From: Hohaiivirga grylli
GTDB taxonomy: Bacteria; Pseudomonadota; Alphaproteobacteria; Rhizobiales; Beijerinckiaceae
Direction of reading: 5' to 3'
Assembly (NCBI RefSeq): GCF_039655745.1
Contig: NZ_JBBYXI010000001.1
Coordinates: forward strand, 186,001-250,000
DNA: 64,000 bases
Shown: positions 24,467-34,340 of the stretch, piece after piece
Layout of the letters: each line of letters opens with the position of its first letter
Numbering within the stretch: position 1 is the stretch's first letter
Position numbers and translations under genes: made by a program
Notes under the pieces: generated by a model
What the model was told of the DNA's origin: nothing
Databases searched by the model: none
What the model saw: the letters and a program-made list of their open reading frames with translations, nothing else

Positions 24467-25139
24467 GACGTGATCCAAAAATAGCCGTTCCGATACGCAC
24501 ACAGGTCGCACCCATCTGGATAGCCGGGTCAAAATCTGCACTCATACCCATGGATAGCTCTTTTAAACCATTACGCTCCGCAATTTTACGAAGCAGAGCA
24601 AAATGTGGGGAAGGTGGCTCATCAAATGGTGGAATACACATCAGGCCATGAATCTTCAGTCCATACTGTTCACGACAGGCTGCAATGAATGCATCAGCAT
24701 CCTGAGGCAAGACCCCACCCTTTTGCGGCTCTTCACCCGTATTGATTTGCACCAGAAGTTTTGGCGCCTGACCACCGGCTTCAACTTTACGTTTGATTTC
24801 CTTAGCCAGTTCCTTGGCAAGAGACTCACGGTCAACAGACTGAATAACATCAAACAGTTCAACGGCTTCCCGTGCCTTATTAGACTGTAGCGGCCCGATG
24901 AGATGCAAAACCGTGGCAGGAAAACGCTCACGAAGAACAGGCCATTTGGCTGACGCCTCCTGAACATAATTCTCGCCAAAATCCCTCTGTCCAGCTTCAA
25001 GAACAGGCTCAATTGCCTCAGCTGGATAGGTTTTTGACACAGCTATCAGGCAGATATCTTCTGGCTTACGACCACTATCCTTTGCAGAACGACTGATGGC
25101 ATTCAGCACATCCTGATAACGGGCACGGGTATCGGTCAC
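24456..25139 (-). CDS. YggS/PROSC family pyridoxal-phosphate homeostasis protein
   Basis: 227 residues forming the single-domain alanine-racemase-like barrel. The PLP lysine is in ICLIAVSKTYPAEAIEPVLE. Other markers are FGENYVQEASAKW, LHLIGPLQSNKAREAV, LLVQINTGEEPQKGG, and LSMGMSADFDPAIQMGAT, which binds the cofactor phosphate. Family members hold free PLP and buffer vitamin B6 pools, and loss perturbs amino-acid and keto-acid metabolism. It is divergent from leuS across 200 bp. Confidence 0.95.
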   Translation of the reverse strand: MTDTRARYQDVLNAISRSAKDSGRKPEDICLIAVSKTYPAEAIEPVLEAGQRDFGENYVQEASAKWPVLRERFPATVLHLIGPLQSNKAREAVELFDVIQSVDRESLAKELAKEIKRKVEAGGQAPKLLVQINTGEEPQKGGVLPQDADAFIAACREQYGLKIHGLMCIPPFDEPPSPHFALLRKIAERNGLKELSMGMSADFDPAIQMGATCVRIGTAIFGSRQKA

Positions 25140-25339
25140 GGTAATGGTCTCCTTAAACTATCCGGATATAGCGCTTATTATGCTCTTTTTTCCAGACGAA
25201 TTACATGATTTGTCATTTTTTCATGCTTGTCTATTTGACAGTTCTGATTTCTCGTGTCCTAGTCCGACAGAATGCTTCGATGCAAGCTGTATTGATGCAA
25301 TAACCTGTTTGTTTAACTAGCTGAAGAACGATCTGGAAA

Positions 25340-27943
25340 ATGAGGCCTGAGCGCTATAACCCTAAAGAAGCGGAACCAAAGTGGCAGGAAAAGTGGAACA
25401 ATCTCAATCTGTTCCGCACTGAAAACAAAGATCCGCGTCCCAAATATTATGTGCTTGAGATGTTCCCCTATCCGTCAGGGCGCATCCATATGGGTCACGT
25501 ACGCAACTACGCCATGGGCGATGTCGTTGCACGTTATCGCCGCGCTAAGGGCTATAATGTACTCCATCCGATGGGATGGGACGCTTTCGGTATGCCTGCT
25601 GAAAATGCTGCAATGCAAAACAAGGTTCACCCGAAAGAGTGGACATATGAAAACATTGCTTCCATGCGCAAGCAACTCAAATCAATGGGCCTTTCCCTCG
25701 ACTGGAGCCGTGAGATCGCAACCTGCGATCCAAGCTACTATAAGCATCAGCAGCGTCTTTTTATTGATTTTCTTAAAGCTGGTCTGGTTGACCGCAAAAC
25801 AGCACGTGTCAACTGGGATCCGGTTGATCAGACAGTGCTTGCCAACGAGCAGGTCATTGACGGTAAAGGCTGGCGCTCTGGCGCTGAAGTCGAGCAGCGT
25901 GAACTGACACAGTGGTTCTTTAAGATCACGGATTTTGCAGAAGATCTCTCAGATGCTCTGGAAGGTCTTGATCGCTGGCCGGATAAAGTCCGCCTCATGC
26001 AGAAGAACTGGATTGGCAAAAGCGTTGGTGCAGAGGTCAGCTTCCCGCTGGAAGATGGCTCAGGCGCACTGAATGTCTTTACGACTCGTGCTGATACAAT
26101 TTTTGGTGCCTCTTTCCTTGTTGTTGCTCCAGAACATGCTGTTGCAACCAAGGCAGCAGCGAATAACCCAAAACTTGCTGCCTTCATTGAGGAATGTAAG
26201 AAGGGTGGCGTATCAGAAGCTGAACTCGCAACCCGCGAGAAGCTCGGTATGGACACGGGTGCCTTTGCAATACACCCTATTACGGGCGCCAAGCTGCCGA
26301 TCTGGGTCGCAAATTATGTACTGATCAGCTACGGTGAAGGCGCTATTCAGGCTGTTCCGGGCCATGACGAGCGAGACTTCGATTTTGCTCTGAAATACAA
26401 CCTGCCAATCACGCAGGTTGTTACCTGGCCAGACAAGCCGGAATGGACATTCGACAACACGAAGTGGCAGGATCATTATTCTGAATACGGTGTTATGACG
26501 AATTCACCGGGCTATGACGGGCTGCCAACGGAAGAAGGCAAGACCAAAGTAACTGAGGCTCTGAAGCAGAAGAACCTTGGAAATGCCCGTACAACCTATC
26601 GTCTGCGCGACTGGGGTATTTCCCGCCAGCGTTACTGGGGTTGCCCGATACCGATGATCCACTGTTCATCATGTGGTTCGGTTCCGGTTCCCAACGATCA
26701 GCTGCCGGTTGTTCTGCCAGAAGATATCGACTTCGAGACACCGGGTAATCCGCTTGATCGCCATCCAACCTGGAAGCACGTCAACTGCCCAAGCTGCGGT
26801 CAACCAGCAACCCGTGAAACAGATACCATGGATACCTTCGTGGATTCTTCATGGTATTTTGCACGCTTTACCGATCCGACACTTGAAAATGAGCCAACGG
26901 ACAAGGACACTGTTGATCAGTGGCTGCCGGTTGACCAGTACATCGGCGGTATTGAGCATGCCATCCTGCACCTTCTCTATTCCCGCTTTTTCGTGCGTGG
27001 AATGAAGGCAACAGGGTATACCGGGCTTGATGAACCATTTGCAGGGCTGTTTACGCAGGGCATGGTTGTCCATGAGAGCTACTGTGACGCCAAGGGTGAC
27101 TGGGTCTTCCCGGCAGATGTCAAATTCAACACCGTCAATAATGAACGTGTTGCTTCCCATGTTGACACCGGTGAACCAATTACCATTGGCCCGGTTATCA
27201 AGATGTCCAAATCCAAGAAGAATACCATCGACCCGGATGATATCATTGCGTCTTATGGCGCTGATACGGCCCGCTGGTTTGTTCTGTCGGATTCACCACC
27301 CGAGCGCGACATCATCTGGACAGAGGGCGGCGTACAGGGAGCTCACCGCTTCGTTCAGCGCGTCTGGCGTTTAAGCTGCGCGATGGCGGAAATCATCGAA
27401 GCAGGAACACCTCCTAAAGCCGCGGAGTACGGCCCTTATGGCATTGCGCTCCGTAAAGCTGCTCACAAGGCGCTGTACAATGTCGGTGATGATATTGAAC
27501 GTTTACGCTTTAACCGTTGTGTGGCTCATATCTATGATCTGGCCAATTCAATTGGTGATATTCTGGCGGAAGCTTCAAAGAAGGATATGGAAGCAGGCTT
27601 TGCCGATGTTCTTCGTGAAGTCAGCAGCATCTTCCTGCTTCTCATGGCTCCTATGATGCCGCATCTGGCTGAAGAATGCTGGACAACACTTGGTCTTGAA
27701 GGCGTTGCTGCCCATTCTCCATGGCCAGAATTTGACCCTGCCATGTTGGTTGAAGACAGCATTACACTGCCTGTTCAGATCAACGGCAAAAAACGGGCTG
27801 ACGTTGTCGTCCCAACCAATGCTGATAACAAAGCCGTCGAAGAGGCAACCTTGGCTCTTGAAGCCGTTCAGAAGGCTCTTGAAGGCAAACCACCACGTAA
27901 GATTATTGTTGTTCCAGGGAGAATCGTGAATGTCGTCGCTTAA
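25340..27943 (+). CDS. leuS: Leucyl-tRNA synthetase
   Basis: 867 residues, full length for bacterial LeuRS. Class I motifs are HMGH in PYPSGRIHMGHVRNY and KMSKS in VIKMSKSKKNTIDPDD. Between them lie the CP1 editing domain (about 225-415, with TTRADTIFGASF and the GHDERDFDFA loop) and a zinc-ribbon-like CxxC pair (IHCSSCGS, VNCPSCGQ). The C terminus has the anticodon-binding helices and a small tRNA-contact domain. It ends inside the lptE start (14-bp overlap), so leuS, lptE and holA are one operon. Confidence 0.98.
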   Translation: MRPERYNPKEAEPKWQEKWNNLNLFRTENKDPRPKYYVLEMFPYPSGRIHMGHVRNYAMGDVVARYRRAKGYNVLHPMGWDAFGMPAENAAMQNKVHPKEWTYENIASMRKQLKSMGLSLDWSREIATCDPSYYKHQQRLFIDFLKAGLVDRKTARVNWDPVDQTVLANEQVIDGKGWRSGAEVEQRELTQWFFKITDFAEDLSDALEGLDRWPDKVRLMQKNWIGKSVGAEVSFPLEDGSGALNVFTTRADTIFGASFLVVAPEHAVATKAAANNPKLAAFIEECKKGGVSEAELATREKLGMDTGAFAIHPITGAKLPIWVANYVLISYGEGAIQAVPGHDERDFDFALKYNLPITQVVTWPDKPEWTFDNTKWQDHYSEYGVMTNSPGYDGLPTEEGKTKVTEALKQKNLGNARTTYRLRDWGISRQRYWGCPIPMIHCSSCGSVPVPNDQLPVVLPEDIDFETPGNPLDRHPTWKHVNCPSCGQPATRETDTMDTFVDSSWYFARFTDPTLENEPTDKDTVDQWLPVDQYIGGIEHAILHLLYSRFFVRGMKATGYTGLDEPFAGLFTQGMVVHESYCDAKGDWVFPADVKFNTVNNERVASHVDTGEPITIGPVIKMSKSKKNTIDPDDIIASYGADTARWFVLSDSPPERDIIWTEGGVQGAHRFVQRVWRLSCAMAEIIEAGTPPKAAEYGPYGIALRKAAHKALYNVGDDIERLRFNRCVAHIYDLANSIGDILAEASKKDMEAGFADVLREVSSIFLLLMAPMMPHLAEECWTTLGLEGVAAHSPWPEFDPAMLVEDSITLPVQINGKKRADVVVPTNADNKAVEEATLALEAVQKALEGKPPRKIIVVPGRIVNVVA

Positions 27944-28463
27944 TCGCAGAACTCTGGTTCGTCTGGGGCTTGTTGCCACCGTTTCACTTGGTATGGCTGC
28001 ATGTTTCCGCCCACTCTACGGGCCAACATCTTCAGGTAAAAACCTTGCAGATATCCTGGCTTCCATTGACGTAGAGAAAATGGCGGTCTCATACGAGCAG
28101 GAAGAGCTGGCTCATGAGCTCCGCAGTGAGCTTATCTATCTGCTGAATGGCTCTGGCATGCCTGCACCAAAAGCTTACAAGCTGAAGCTATCATATTCTC
28201 AGGCGTCAGCATCACCGATGATTGATGCGGAAACCGGCCGTGCAACAACAACAACATTGACCGGAACCGTTAATTACACACTGACTGATTTTGATAATAA
28301 GGTCATATCAGCTCAGGGCCGCGTTCAGTCAATGGTTACCTATGAGCGTCCATCCCAGCGTTTTGCCTCATTACGCGCCAACCGGGATGCGCAAAAGCGT
28401 CTGGCAAAAGAGCTTGCCCGTCATGTTAAAACACGCCTTGCAGCCAAGCTTTCCGGTAGCTGA
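27930..28463 (+). CDS. lptE: LPS-assembly lipoprotein LptE
   Basis: A 177-residue lipoprotein with an N-terminal signal and lipobox GMAAC, followed by FRPLYGPTSSGKNLADILAS, typical of the alphaproteobacterial LptE/RlpB branch. The middle shows the beta-rich LSYSQAS...TLTGTVNYTLTDF pattern. LptE plugs the LptD barrel and delivers LPS to the outer leaflet. It overlaps leuS by 14 bp and precedes holA by 11 bp, the standard order for the class. Confidence 0.93.
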   Translation: MSSLNRRTLVRLGLVATVSLGMAACFRPLYGPTSSGKNLADILASIDVEKMAVSYEQEELAHELRSELIYLLNGSGMPAPKAYKLKLSYSQASASPMIDAETGRATTTTLTGTVNYTLTDFDNKVISAQGRVQSMVTYERPSQRFASLRANRDAQKRLAKELARHVKTRLAAKLSGS

Positions 28464-28474
28464 TTGAGGTTATT

Positions 28475-29503
28475 ATGGTCGCCCTTAAAGCTGGCGAAAT
28501 AGACGGTTTTATGCGTCGCTTCGGGACCGGAGAAATCCGGTCCCCTATTATTCTGGTCTACGGACCGGATATGGGTCTTGTGAATGAACGGGCCCGCTTT
28601 TTTGCTGAAAAATGTACCGAAAACCCGGAAGATCCTTTTCAGCTCATTCGTCTGGACGGGGATCTGCTTGCTTCAGACCCTGCAAGACTCGTTGATGAAG
28701 CCACAACAATGGGCCTGTTTGGGGGCCGCCGTACCGTATGGGTAAAACCATCCAGCAAGAATTTCGCGCCTGCTGTTGATGCCTTACTGGCAGCTCCCTC
28801 ATTAGATGGCGTTGCGGTTGTAATAGAAGCCGGCGATCTTGGGCGCTCATCACCTTTGCGCGCGCTATGCGAGAAGAGCAAACATACCATTGCTGTCCCG
28901 TGTTATGCGGATTCTGCACGGGATTTAGGTGCTGTTGTCGATGATATGTTCCGTGAACATGGGTTCACACTCTCCAAAGATGTGCGTCTGGCCATCATAA
29001 GCAGCCTGGGTGGCGACCGCATGGCGTCCCGGGGAGAGCTCTCTAAATTGCTTCTCTATGTTCACGGGCAATCTGAAGTTACTCTGGAAGATGTAGAAGC
29101 CGTTCTTGCGGATGTCTCCAGTCTTGCCATGGATGCCATTATTGATGCTGTTTTTTCTGGCAATCCTGCTGGCTTTGAAACTGATTTTCAGAGAATTGTT
29201 GCGGAAGGAACACCTGCAGCCGTTATACTGAATATTGCACTTCGCCACGCTCTTAGTTTGTTACAGGGCCGAATCGATATTGAAGCAGGAAAGAGTTCAG
29301 GCGCTGTTGTTGAAAGTTGGCGTGGGTTACATTTTAAACGCAAGCCCCATATTGAACGGCAACTTAACCGCTGGACATCAACCGGCCTGAAGTCTGCTAT
29401 TCAAAGTCTGCAAGCGAGCTTGCTTGATACACGCCGTATGGCCTCTATGAGTACGGATATTGGTGGCCGAACATTACTCTCGCTATCTATGAGACGCGGC
29501 TAA
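28475..29503 (+). CDS. holA: DNA polymerase III subunit delta
   Basis: 342 residues. The HolA AAA+-like fold is recognisable from IILVYGPDMGLVNERARFFA, MGLFGGRRTVWVKPSSKNF, VVIEAGDLGRSSPLRALCEK and the C-terminal helical collar segment beginning AVILNIALRHALSLLQ. It opens the sliding clamp in the clamp-loader complex. GAGG lies 5 bp before the ATG. It is the last gene of the leuS operon and faces parB across a bidirectional terminator that carries a parS-like site. Confidence 0.95.
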   Translation: MVALKAGEIDGFMRRFGTGEIRSPIILVYGPDMGLVNERARFFAEKCTENPEDPFQLIRLDGDLLASDPARLVDEATTMGLFGGRRTVWVKPSSKNFAPAVDALLAAPSLDGVAVVIEAGDLGRSSPLRALCEKSKHTIAVPCYADSARDLGAVVDDMFREHGFTLSKDVRLAIISSLGGDRMASRGELSKLLLYVHGQSEVTLEDVEAVLADVSSLAMDAIIDAVFSGNPAGFETDFQRIVAEGTPAAVILNIALRHALSLLQGRIDIEAGKSSGAVVESWRGLHFKRKPHIERQLNRWTSTGLKSAIQSLQASLLDTRRMASMSTDIGGRTLLSLSMRRG

Positions 29504-29545
29504 TATATTGATATAATTAAAGTATTAACTTTAGTTCCATAATAT

Positions 29546-29561
29546 TGTTTCACATGAAACA
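29546..29561. promoter_or_regulatory. parS-like site 1 (one mismatch)
   Basis: TGTTTCACATGAAACA differs by one base from the parS consensus TGTTTCACGTGAAACA but keeps the palindromic arms. It lies between the ends of holA and parB. Confidence 0.75.
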
Positions 29562-29564
29562 AAA

Positions 29565-29583
29565 AGGGAGCGAATTGCTCCCT
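29565..29583. terminator. Bidirectional terminator between holA and parB
   Basis: AGGGAGC and GCTCCCT form a 7-bp stem. It is followed by CCTTTT on the plus strand and by TTTTTG on the minus strand, so it can stop both converging transcripts. Confidence 0.85.
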
Positions 29584-29596
29584 CCTTTTAAATTAT

Positions 29597-30484
29597 TTAT
29601 GTGCCATCCCGTAAACGACGACATAGACCATCTAATTGATCAAGCGTCTTATAGCGAATTCGCAGTTCACCGCTGTCACCTTTATGGTTGAGGGTAACAC
29701 CAAGCCCGAGAACATCCTCTAATGCACGTTCAAGAGCCCGCGTATCTGCATCTTTCTCATTCTTAGGCTTAGATGGTTTTCTATTCTCACCAGCCAAGGC
29801 AGCAGCTTCATCCTGAGCAATCCGTTCAATCTCACGAACTGTAAGGCCTTCATTCAAAACTTTCTGAGCAACCTGCTCAGGATCTTTACAGGCTAAGATT
29901 GCACGAGCCTGGCCTGCACTAAGACGGCCATCAACCACCATCTCCTGAACACCTGCAGGCAGATTAAGAAGACGTACGGTATTAACAACGTAGGAGCGGC
30001 TCTTTGCAAGAGTTTGTCCAATTTCGTTACTGTTATAACCAAAATCATCCATCAGCCGCTGATAACCAGCAGCCTCTTCCATCGGATTCAAATCAGAGCG
30101 CTGGACGTTTTCAATGATGGCATATTCAAGTGATGTTTTATCATCAATATCAGCAATAACAATCGGAACTTCGTGCAAACCAGCCCGTTGTGCAGCACGC
30201 CAGCGACGCTCACCAGCCACAATCTCATAAGCATCAGGCATTTTGGGAATAGCACGAACCAGAATTGGCTGGATGATACCACGCTGTTTAACCGATTCTG
30301 CAAGTTCTGTCAGATCAGCATCATCAAAGTACTTGCGAGGATTACGAGGATTAGGGCGTAAAAACTCAATCGCTACCTTACGGGAGCCATTATTTTTACG
30401 TTCTGCCATTCCAAATTCATCGCCTACTTCACCAATAAGTGCAGCGAGACCTTTCCCGAGGCGCGGTTTATTTTCATCAGCCAT
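29597..30484 (-). CDS. parB: Chromosome-partitioning protein ParB
   Basis: 295 residues. The order is an N-terminal segment (RLGKGLAALIGEVGDE), the CTPase/ParB-Srx core with GERRWRAAQRAG (box II, arginine-rich), the helix-turn-helix (SNEIGQTLAKSRSYVVNTVRLLNLP), and a C-terminal dimerisation domain ending YKTLDQLDGLCRRL. ParB binds parS, slides as a CTP clamp and is moved by ParA to segregate origins. One perfect and several near-perfect parS sites lie in the window. AGGGAA precedes the ATG by 8 bp. Confidence 0.98.
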   Translation of the reverse strand: MADENKPRLGKGLAALIGEVGDEFGMAERKNNGSRKVAIEFLRPNPRNPRKYFDDADLTELAESVKQRGIIQPILVRAIPKMPDAYEIVAGERRWRAAQRAGLHEVPIVIADIDDKTSLEYAIIENVQRSDLNPMEEAAGYQRLMDDFGYNSNEIGQTLAKSRSYVVNTVRLLNLPAGVQEMVVDGRLSAGQARAILACKDPEQVAQKVLNEGLTVREIERIAQDEAAALAGENRKPSKPKNEKDADTRALERALEDVLGLGVTLNHKGDSGELRIRYKTLDQLDGLCRRLRDGT

Positions 30485-30559
30485 TATGTTGTTCCCTGAT
30501 GCCAGATTGGCTTGATAAATACATTCTTATGTTTTTGCCATTTGTCAGCGTGATGTCAA

Positions 30560-31402
30560 TTATGCAGCGAGCAAATCACGCTCTCTCTGAATAACCTCAG
30601 AAGCCAATCGTAGATAAGCCTGAGAGCCTGCACATTTTAAATCATAAAGCAAAACAGGCTTTCCATGGGATGGGGCTTCAGACACACGGATATTCCGCGG
30701 GATCATGGTATTATAGACTTTATCCCCCATAAACTCACGTACATCAGCTACAACCTGGCCTGAGAGATTATTTCGCGGGTCAAACATAGTAAGAACAACA
30801 CCATGGATTGTTAACCGTGGATTTAATCCTGCCCGTACCTGCTCTACGGAAGAGAGTAACTGGCTTAACCCCTCAAGGGCAAAGAATTCGCATTGTAGTG
30901 GTACCAGAACAGAATCTGAGGCCGCCAGTGCATTGACGGTCAGTAAGTTTAATGAAGGCGGGCAGTCAATCAGAACATAGGAAAAGCCATCTGAAAGATC
31001 CTTAACCATCTCCTCAATGGCCAGACGTAAACGGTGTGCTCTGTTCTTTTCCTGCGCAATCTCAAGTTCCAAACCGAGCAGGTCAAGTGTTGAGGGAGCA
31101 ACAAACAAGCCTGGTACAGCAGTTCCGACAATTGCCTGACTTAATGGTAAATCTTCAGCCAGAACATGGTAGGTTGAAACATGCCTGTTACGGCGATCAA
31201 TCCCAAAACCCGTAGAAGCATTTCCCTGCGGATCAAGATCAAGAACAAGCACCTTCTCACCAATGGCTGCCAGCGCAGTTCCCAGATTGATTGTTGTTGT
31301 TGTTTTACCAACACCACCCTTCTGGTTTGCAACAGCAATAACGCGCGGTTTGCCAACCAGTTGATTTGAGCGGTCTTGATTTTGGTTTGTTAGCGCATCC
31401 AT
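30560..31402 (-). CDS. parA: Chromosome-partitioning ATPase ParA (Soj)
   Basis: 280 residues. A deviant Walker A motif KGGVGKTTTTINLG is followed by VLDLDPQGNASTGFGID and the Walker B region SYVLIDCPPSLNLLTVNAL. ParA binds DNA as an ATP dimer and moves ParB-parS complexes. It lies 75 bp upstream of parB in the same operon. An inverted repeat TCATGAC/GTCATGA (31418-31424 and 31434-31440) just upstream of the start could be a regulatory site. Confidence 0.98.
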   Translation of the reverse strand: MDALTNQNQDRSNQLVGKPRVIAVANQKGGVGKTTTTINLGTALAAIGEKVLVLDLDPQGNASTGFGIDRRNRHVSTYHVLAEDLPLSQAIVGTAVPGLFVAPSTLDLLGLELEIAQEKNRAHRLRLAIEEMVKDLSDGFSYVLIDCPPSLNLLTVNALAASDSVLVPLQCEFFALEGLSQLLSSVEQVRAGLNPRLTIHGVVLTMFDPRNNLSGQVVADVREFMGDKVYNTMIPRNIRVSEAPSHGKPVLLYDLKCAGSQAYLRLASEVIQRERDLLAA

Positions 31403-31557
31403 CTCTTCATCCCACAGTCATGACGTACACGAAGTCATGAAAACCCTATTAGGGGTAATGGCTATGTCCCATAGTAGATCATCTGAAAGAGTTCGGGAAT
31501 CCTTACTATTCGCAAAACCGCTTATTTCCGGTGTTTTCTACAACTTAGGCAAGCAGA

Positions 31558-32190
31558 CTATAGTGGCTTGATACTCGATATGCGAACAATAGATGACTCT
31601 GCATCAATACGGCTTGGAATGATTTCATAGGAAATATCCCACCGTTTAGCGGCAGCCATAAGTTCAGTCTGGACATCACGGCCCTTTGGAAAGAGGGCGC
31701 TTGTTCTATTATCAAATAAAGGCTTTGTCCATTGGAGCAGCTGTTCCAGGGAGGCAAGCGCACGCGCGGTCAGGACATCTGTTTTACCAACCATCTTTGG
31801 TATAATCACTTCCAGACGCTCTGCATAGATTGTTGCTGATGCTCCAGTCAGTCGCGTAACATGACGAAGAAAAGCGCATTTACGCGCATTACTTTCCACC
31901 ATTGTCACATGAAAATCGACCTCTGCTCCAAGAATAGCCAGTACTAACCCCGGAAAACCAGCACCAGATCCAAGGTCAAGCCAGGTTTTGGTACCTTGAG
32001 GAGCAAGCTCTGCAAGCTGAAGGGAATCTGCAACATGGCGAGACCAGACCTGATCCAGAGTTGCCGGACCAACCAGATTTTTAATTCTCTGCCATTTAGC
32101 AAGCTCTGCCACGAGTATGTCCAGACGCTCCGCTGTCTTCTCGGAAACAGAGAAATCCTTGAGCACCTTTTCCCGGCTGTCCCCAGACAT
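31558..32190 (-). CDS. rsmG: 16S rRNA (guanine-527-N7)-methyltransferase
   Basis: 210 residues. The SAM-binding motif I is TWLDLGSGAGFPGLVLAI, followed by VESNARKCAFLRHV and the catalytic-face segment DVLTARALASLEQLL. RsmG methylates N7 of G527 in the 530 loop of 16S rRNA; its loss gives low-level streptomycin resistance. It precedes parA on the same strand, as usual. A perfect parS lies 16 bp upstream of its start. Confidence 0.95.
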   Translation of the reverse strand: MSGDSREKVLKDFSVSEKTAERLDILVAELAKWQRIKNLVGPATLDQVWSRHVADSLQLAELAPQGTKTWLDLGSGAGFPGLVLAILGAEVDFHVTMVESNARKCAFLRHVTRLTGASATIYAERLEVIIPKMVGKTDVLTARALASLEQLLQWTKPLFDNRTSALFPKGRDVQTELMAAAKRWDISYEIIPSRIDAESSIVRISSIKPL

Positions 32191-32205
32191 TCAGAAACCC
32201 TTCCA

Positions 32206-32221
32206 TGTTTCACGTGAAACA
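32206..32221. promoter_or_regulatory. Perfect parS site
   Basis: TGTTTCACGTGAAACA matches the ParB binding consensus exactly. It lies in the 84-bp gap between mnmG and rsmG, about 7 kb from the proposed oriC and next to parAB. Confidence 0.95.
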
Positions 32222-32274
32222 ATATTATGGAACTAAAAATTGAAACAATAATAATTTCAACTAGTTATAAATAT

Positions 32275-34155
32275 TTAAGATACAGATTTAAGCTGACGTG
32301 ATGTTTTTCGGGCATGAGCGGCCAACAATGTAATTGCAGCCGGAGTCATACCTTCAATACGGGCAGCCTGCCCAATCGTTTTTGGTTTTACAACATCCAG
32401 CTTAGCCTTTATCTCATTAGACAAACCTGGAAGGGCCGCAAAATCGAGATCACTATCAATCACCACAGCTTCATCATTGCGATAAGATTCAATATCGGCC
32501 TTCTGACGATCAAGATAAACAGCATAGGTTGCATCTGTAACAAGACGGTCAGCAATCACAGGTGAAACATTCTGCATCTGAGGCCATACATGGCTTAACC
32601 TCTCCCAATCCAGCCACGGATACGAAAGAAGCTGAAAGGCTGTTCTGCGTACACCATCCTGATTAAGCTCTATACCGTGTTTGGCAGCTTCCTGAGGGGT
32701 GATTGAAACTTCATTCAACATCTGGCGCGTTGTTGTCAGCTCATCCTGCTGCTGCCTGTAAACAGCGGCTCTGTGTGACCCGACGAGCCCAGCTTCGATA
32801 CCCTTACCGGTAAGACGCTCATCGGCATTATCAATACGAAGTGATAAACGGTATTCAGACCGGGATGTGAACATCCGATAGGGTTCACTGACACCACGGG
32901 TAATCAGATCATCAATCAGAACACCAATATAGCTTTCTGCACGGTCAAATGTGACACCAGCCATGCCTGATGCCATGCGAGCTGCATTCATACCTGCAAC
33001 AAGCCCCTGAGCAGCAGCCTCTTCATAACCAGTCGTGCCATTAATCTGACCGGCTAGAAAAAGCCCCTGTATAGCTTTTGTCTCAAGGGTCGCAGATAAA
33101 GAACGCGGATCAATATAATCATATTCGATTGCATAACCCGGGCGGATCATGCGAACCGTTTCGAGCCCAGGGATCTGTGCTAAAAGCTCAAGCTGTACAT
33201 CTTCAGGGAGGGAGGTCGAAATACCATTCGGATAGATGGTAATGTCATCGAGCCCTTCTGGCTCCAGGAATATCTGGTGGCTGTCTCGATCAGCAAAACG
33301 AACAACCTTGTCCTCAATAGAGGGGCAGTAGCGCGGCCCACGGCTCAAGATATCGCCTGAGTACATCGGTGCGCGATGCAGATTTGCCCGGATAATATCA
33401 TGGCAGGCTTTAGTCGTGCGGGTCACACCGCATTCGATCTGTGGAAGCGTTATGCGGTCTGTCAGGCTTGAAAAAGGTACGGGATTATCATCAGCAGCCT
33501 GTCGGTCAACAGCTGACCAGTCAATTGTCCGCCCATCCAAACGCGCAGGTGTCCCGGTCTTCAGACGGCCAAGTTCAAAACCAAAACGCTCCAGTGTCGC
33601 GGATAACCCAATAGCGGGGGCTTCACCAACACGGCCCGCTGGAATCTTGACCTCACCAATATGAATCAGGCCTCGAAGGAAGGTTCCGGTCGTCAGAACA
33701 ATTGTACCGGTTCCGAATCGACGACCGTCCGATAAGGTAATGGAGCTTACACGTCCAGCATCAACATCCATATCATGAACCTCACCTTCAATAATGGTGA
33801 GATTATCCGTATGCGCAAGTTCAGTCTGCATGGCACGGGCATAGAGTTTTCTGTCAGCCTGTGTCCGCGGCCCACGAACTGCCGGGCCTTTACGTCGATT
33901 AAGAAGACGGAATTGAATACCTGATGCATCAGCAATGCGGCCCATCACCCCATCAAGGGCATCAATTTCACGGACAAGATGGCCTTTTCCGAGACCACCA
34001 ATTGCCGGATTACATGACATGACACCAATCGTGTCCTGTCTGTGAGTTACAAGAGCCGTTTTTGCCCCGAAGCGTGCAGCAGCAGCGGCAGCCTCTGCAC
34101 CAGCATGACCACCTCCAACAACAATTACATCAAAGCTGCTTTGTGCTTTTTCCAT
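32275..34155 (-). CDS. mnmG: tRNA uridine-5-carboxymethylaminomethyl synthase MnmG
   Basis: 626 residues, full length. FAD site VIVVGGGHAGAEAAAAAARF at residues 10-29, then MSCNPAIGGLGKGHLVREIDA, GTFLRGLIHIGE, LKTGTPARLDGRTID, and the conserved C-terminal domain with FTSRSEYRLSLRIDNADERL. With MnmE it forms the complex that modifies U34 of several tRNAs in the cytosol. mnmE lies 470 bp upstream on the same strand, separated by a plus-strand small gene. Confidence 0.98.
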   Translation of the reverse strand: MEKAQSSFDVIVVGGGHAGAEAAAAAARFGAKTALVTHRQDTIGVMSCNPAIGGLGKGHLVREIDALDGVMGRIADASGIQFRLLNRRKGPAVRGPRTQADRKLYARAMQTELAHTDNLTIIEGEVHDMDVDAGRVSSITLSDGRRFGTGTIVLTTGTFLRGLIHIGEVKIPAGRVGEAPAIGLSATLERFGFELGRLKTGTPARLDGRTIDWSAVDRQAADDNPVPFSSLTDRITLPQIECGVTRTTKACHDIIRANLHRAPMYSGDILSRGPRYCPSIEDKVVRFADRDSHQIFLEPEGLDDITIYPNGISTSLPEDVQLELLAQIPGLETVRMIRPGYAIEYDYIDPRSLSATLETKAIQGLFLAGQINGTTGYEEAAAQGLVAGMNAARMASGMAGVTFDRAESYIGVLIDDLITRGVSEPYRMFTSRSEYRLSLRIDNADERLTGKGIEAGLVGSHRAAVYRQQQDELTTTRQMLNEVSITPQEAAKHGIELNQDGVRRTAFQLLSYPWLDWERLSHVWPQMQNVSPVIADRLVTDATYAVYLDRQKADIESYRNDEAVVIDSDLDFAALPGLSNEIKAKLDVVKPKTIGQAARIEGMTPAAITLLAAHARKTSRQLKSVS

Positions 34156-34306
34156 AATTTATCTTAATTCACTTCCATTGATCAGGAATATCCGGGTTCA
34201 TAATGCATATTCCGCTTCCGAATCGATTAATCCCTTTCGAGGGGTAGCATTACGTCATCAACTCCGTAAAAAAGGATTTATGTGTTTGGCACAGATTCGT
34301 CAAACC

Positions 34307-34322
34307 TGTTTCACGTGAATCA
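34307..34322. promoter_or_regulatory. parS-like site 2 (one mismatch)
   Basis: TGTTTCACGTGAATCA differs from consensus in one position of the right arm. It lies 19 bp upstream of the small membrane-protein gene, where bound ParB could affect that promoter. Confidence 0.75.
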
Positions 34323-34340
34323 TAAAAATTGGAGCTAAAA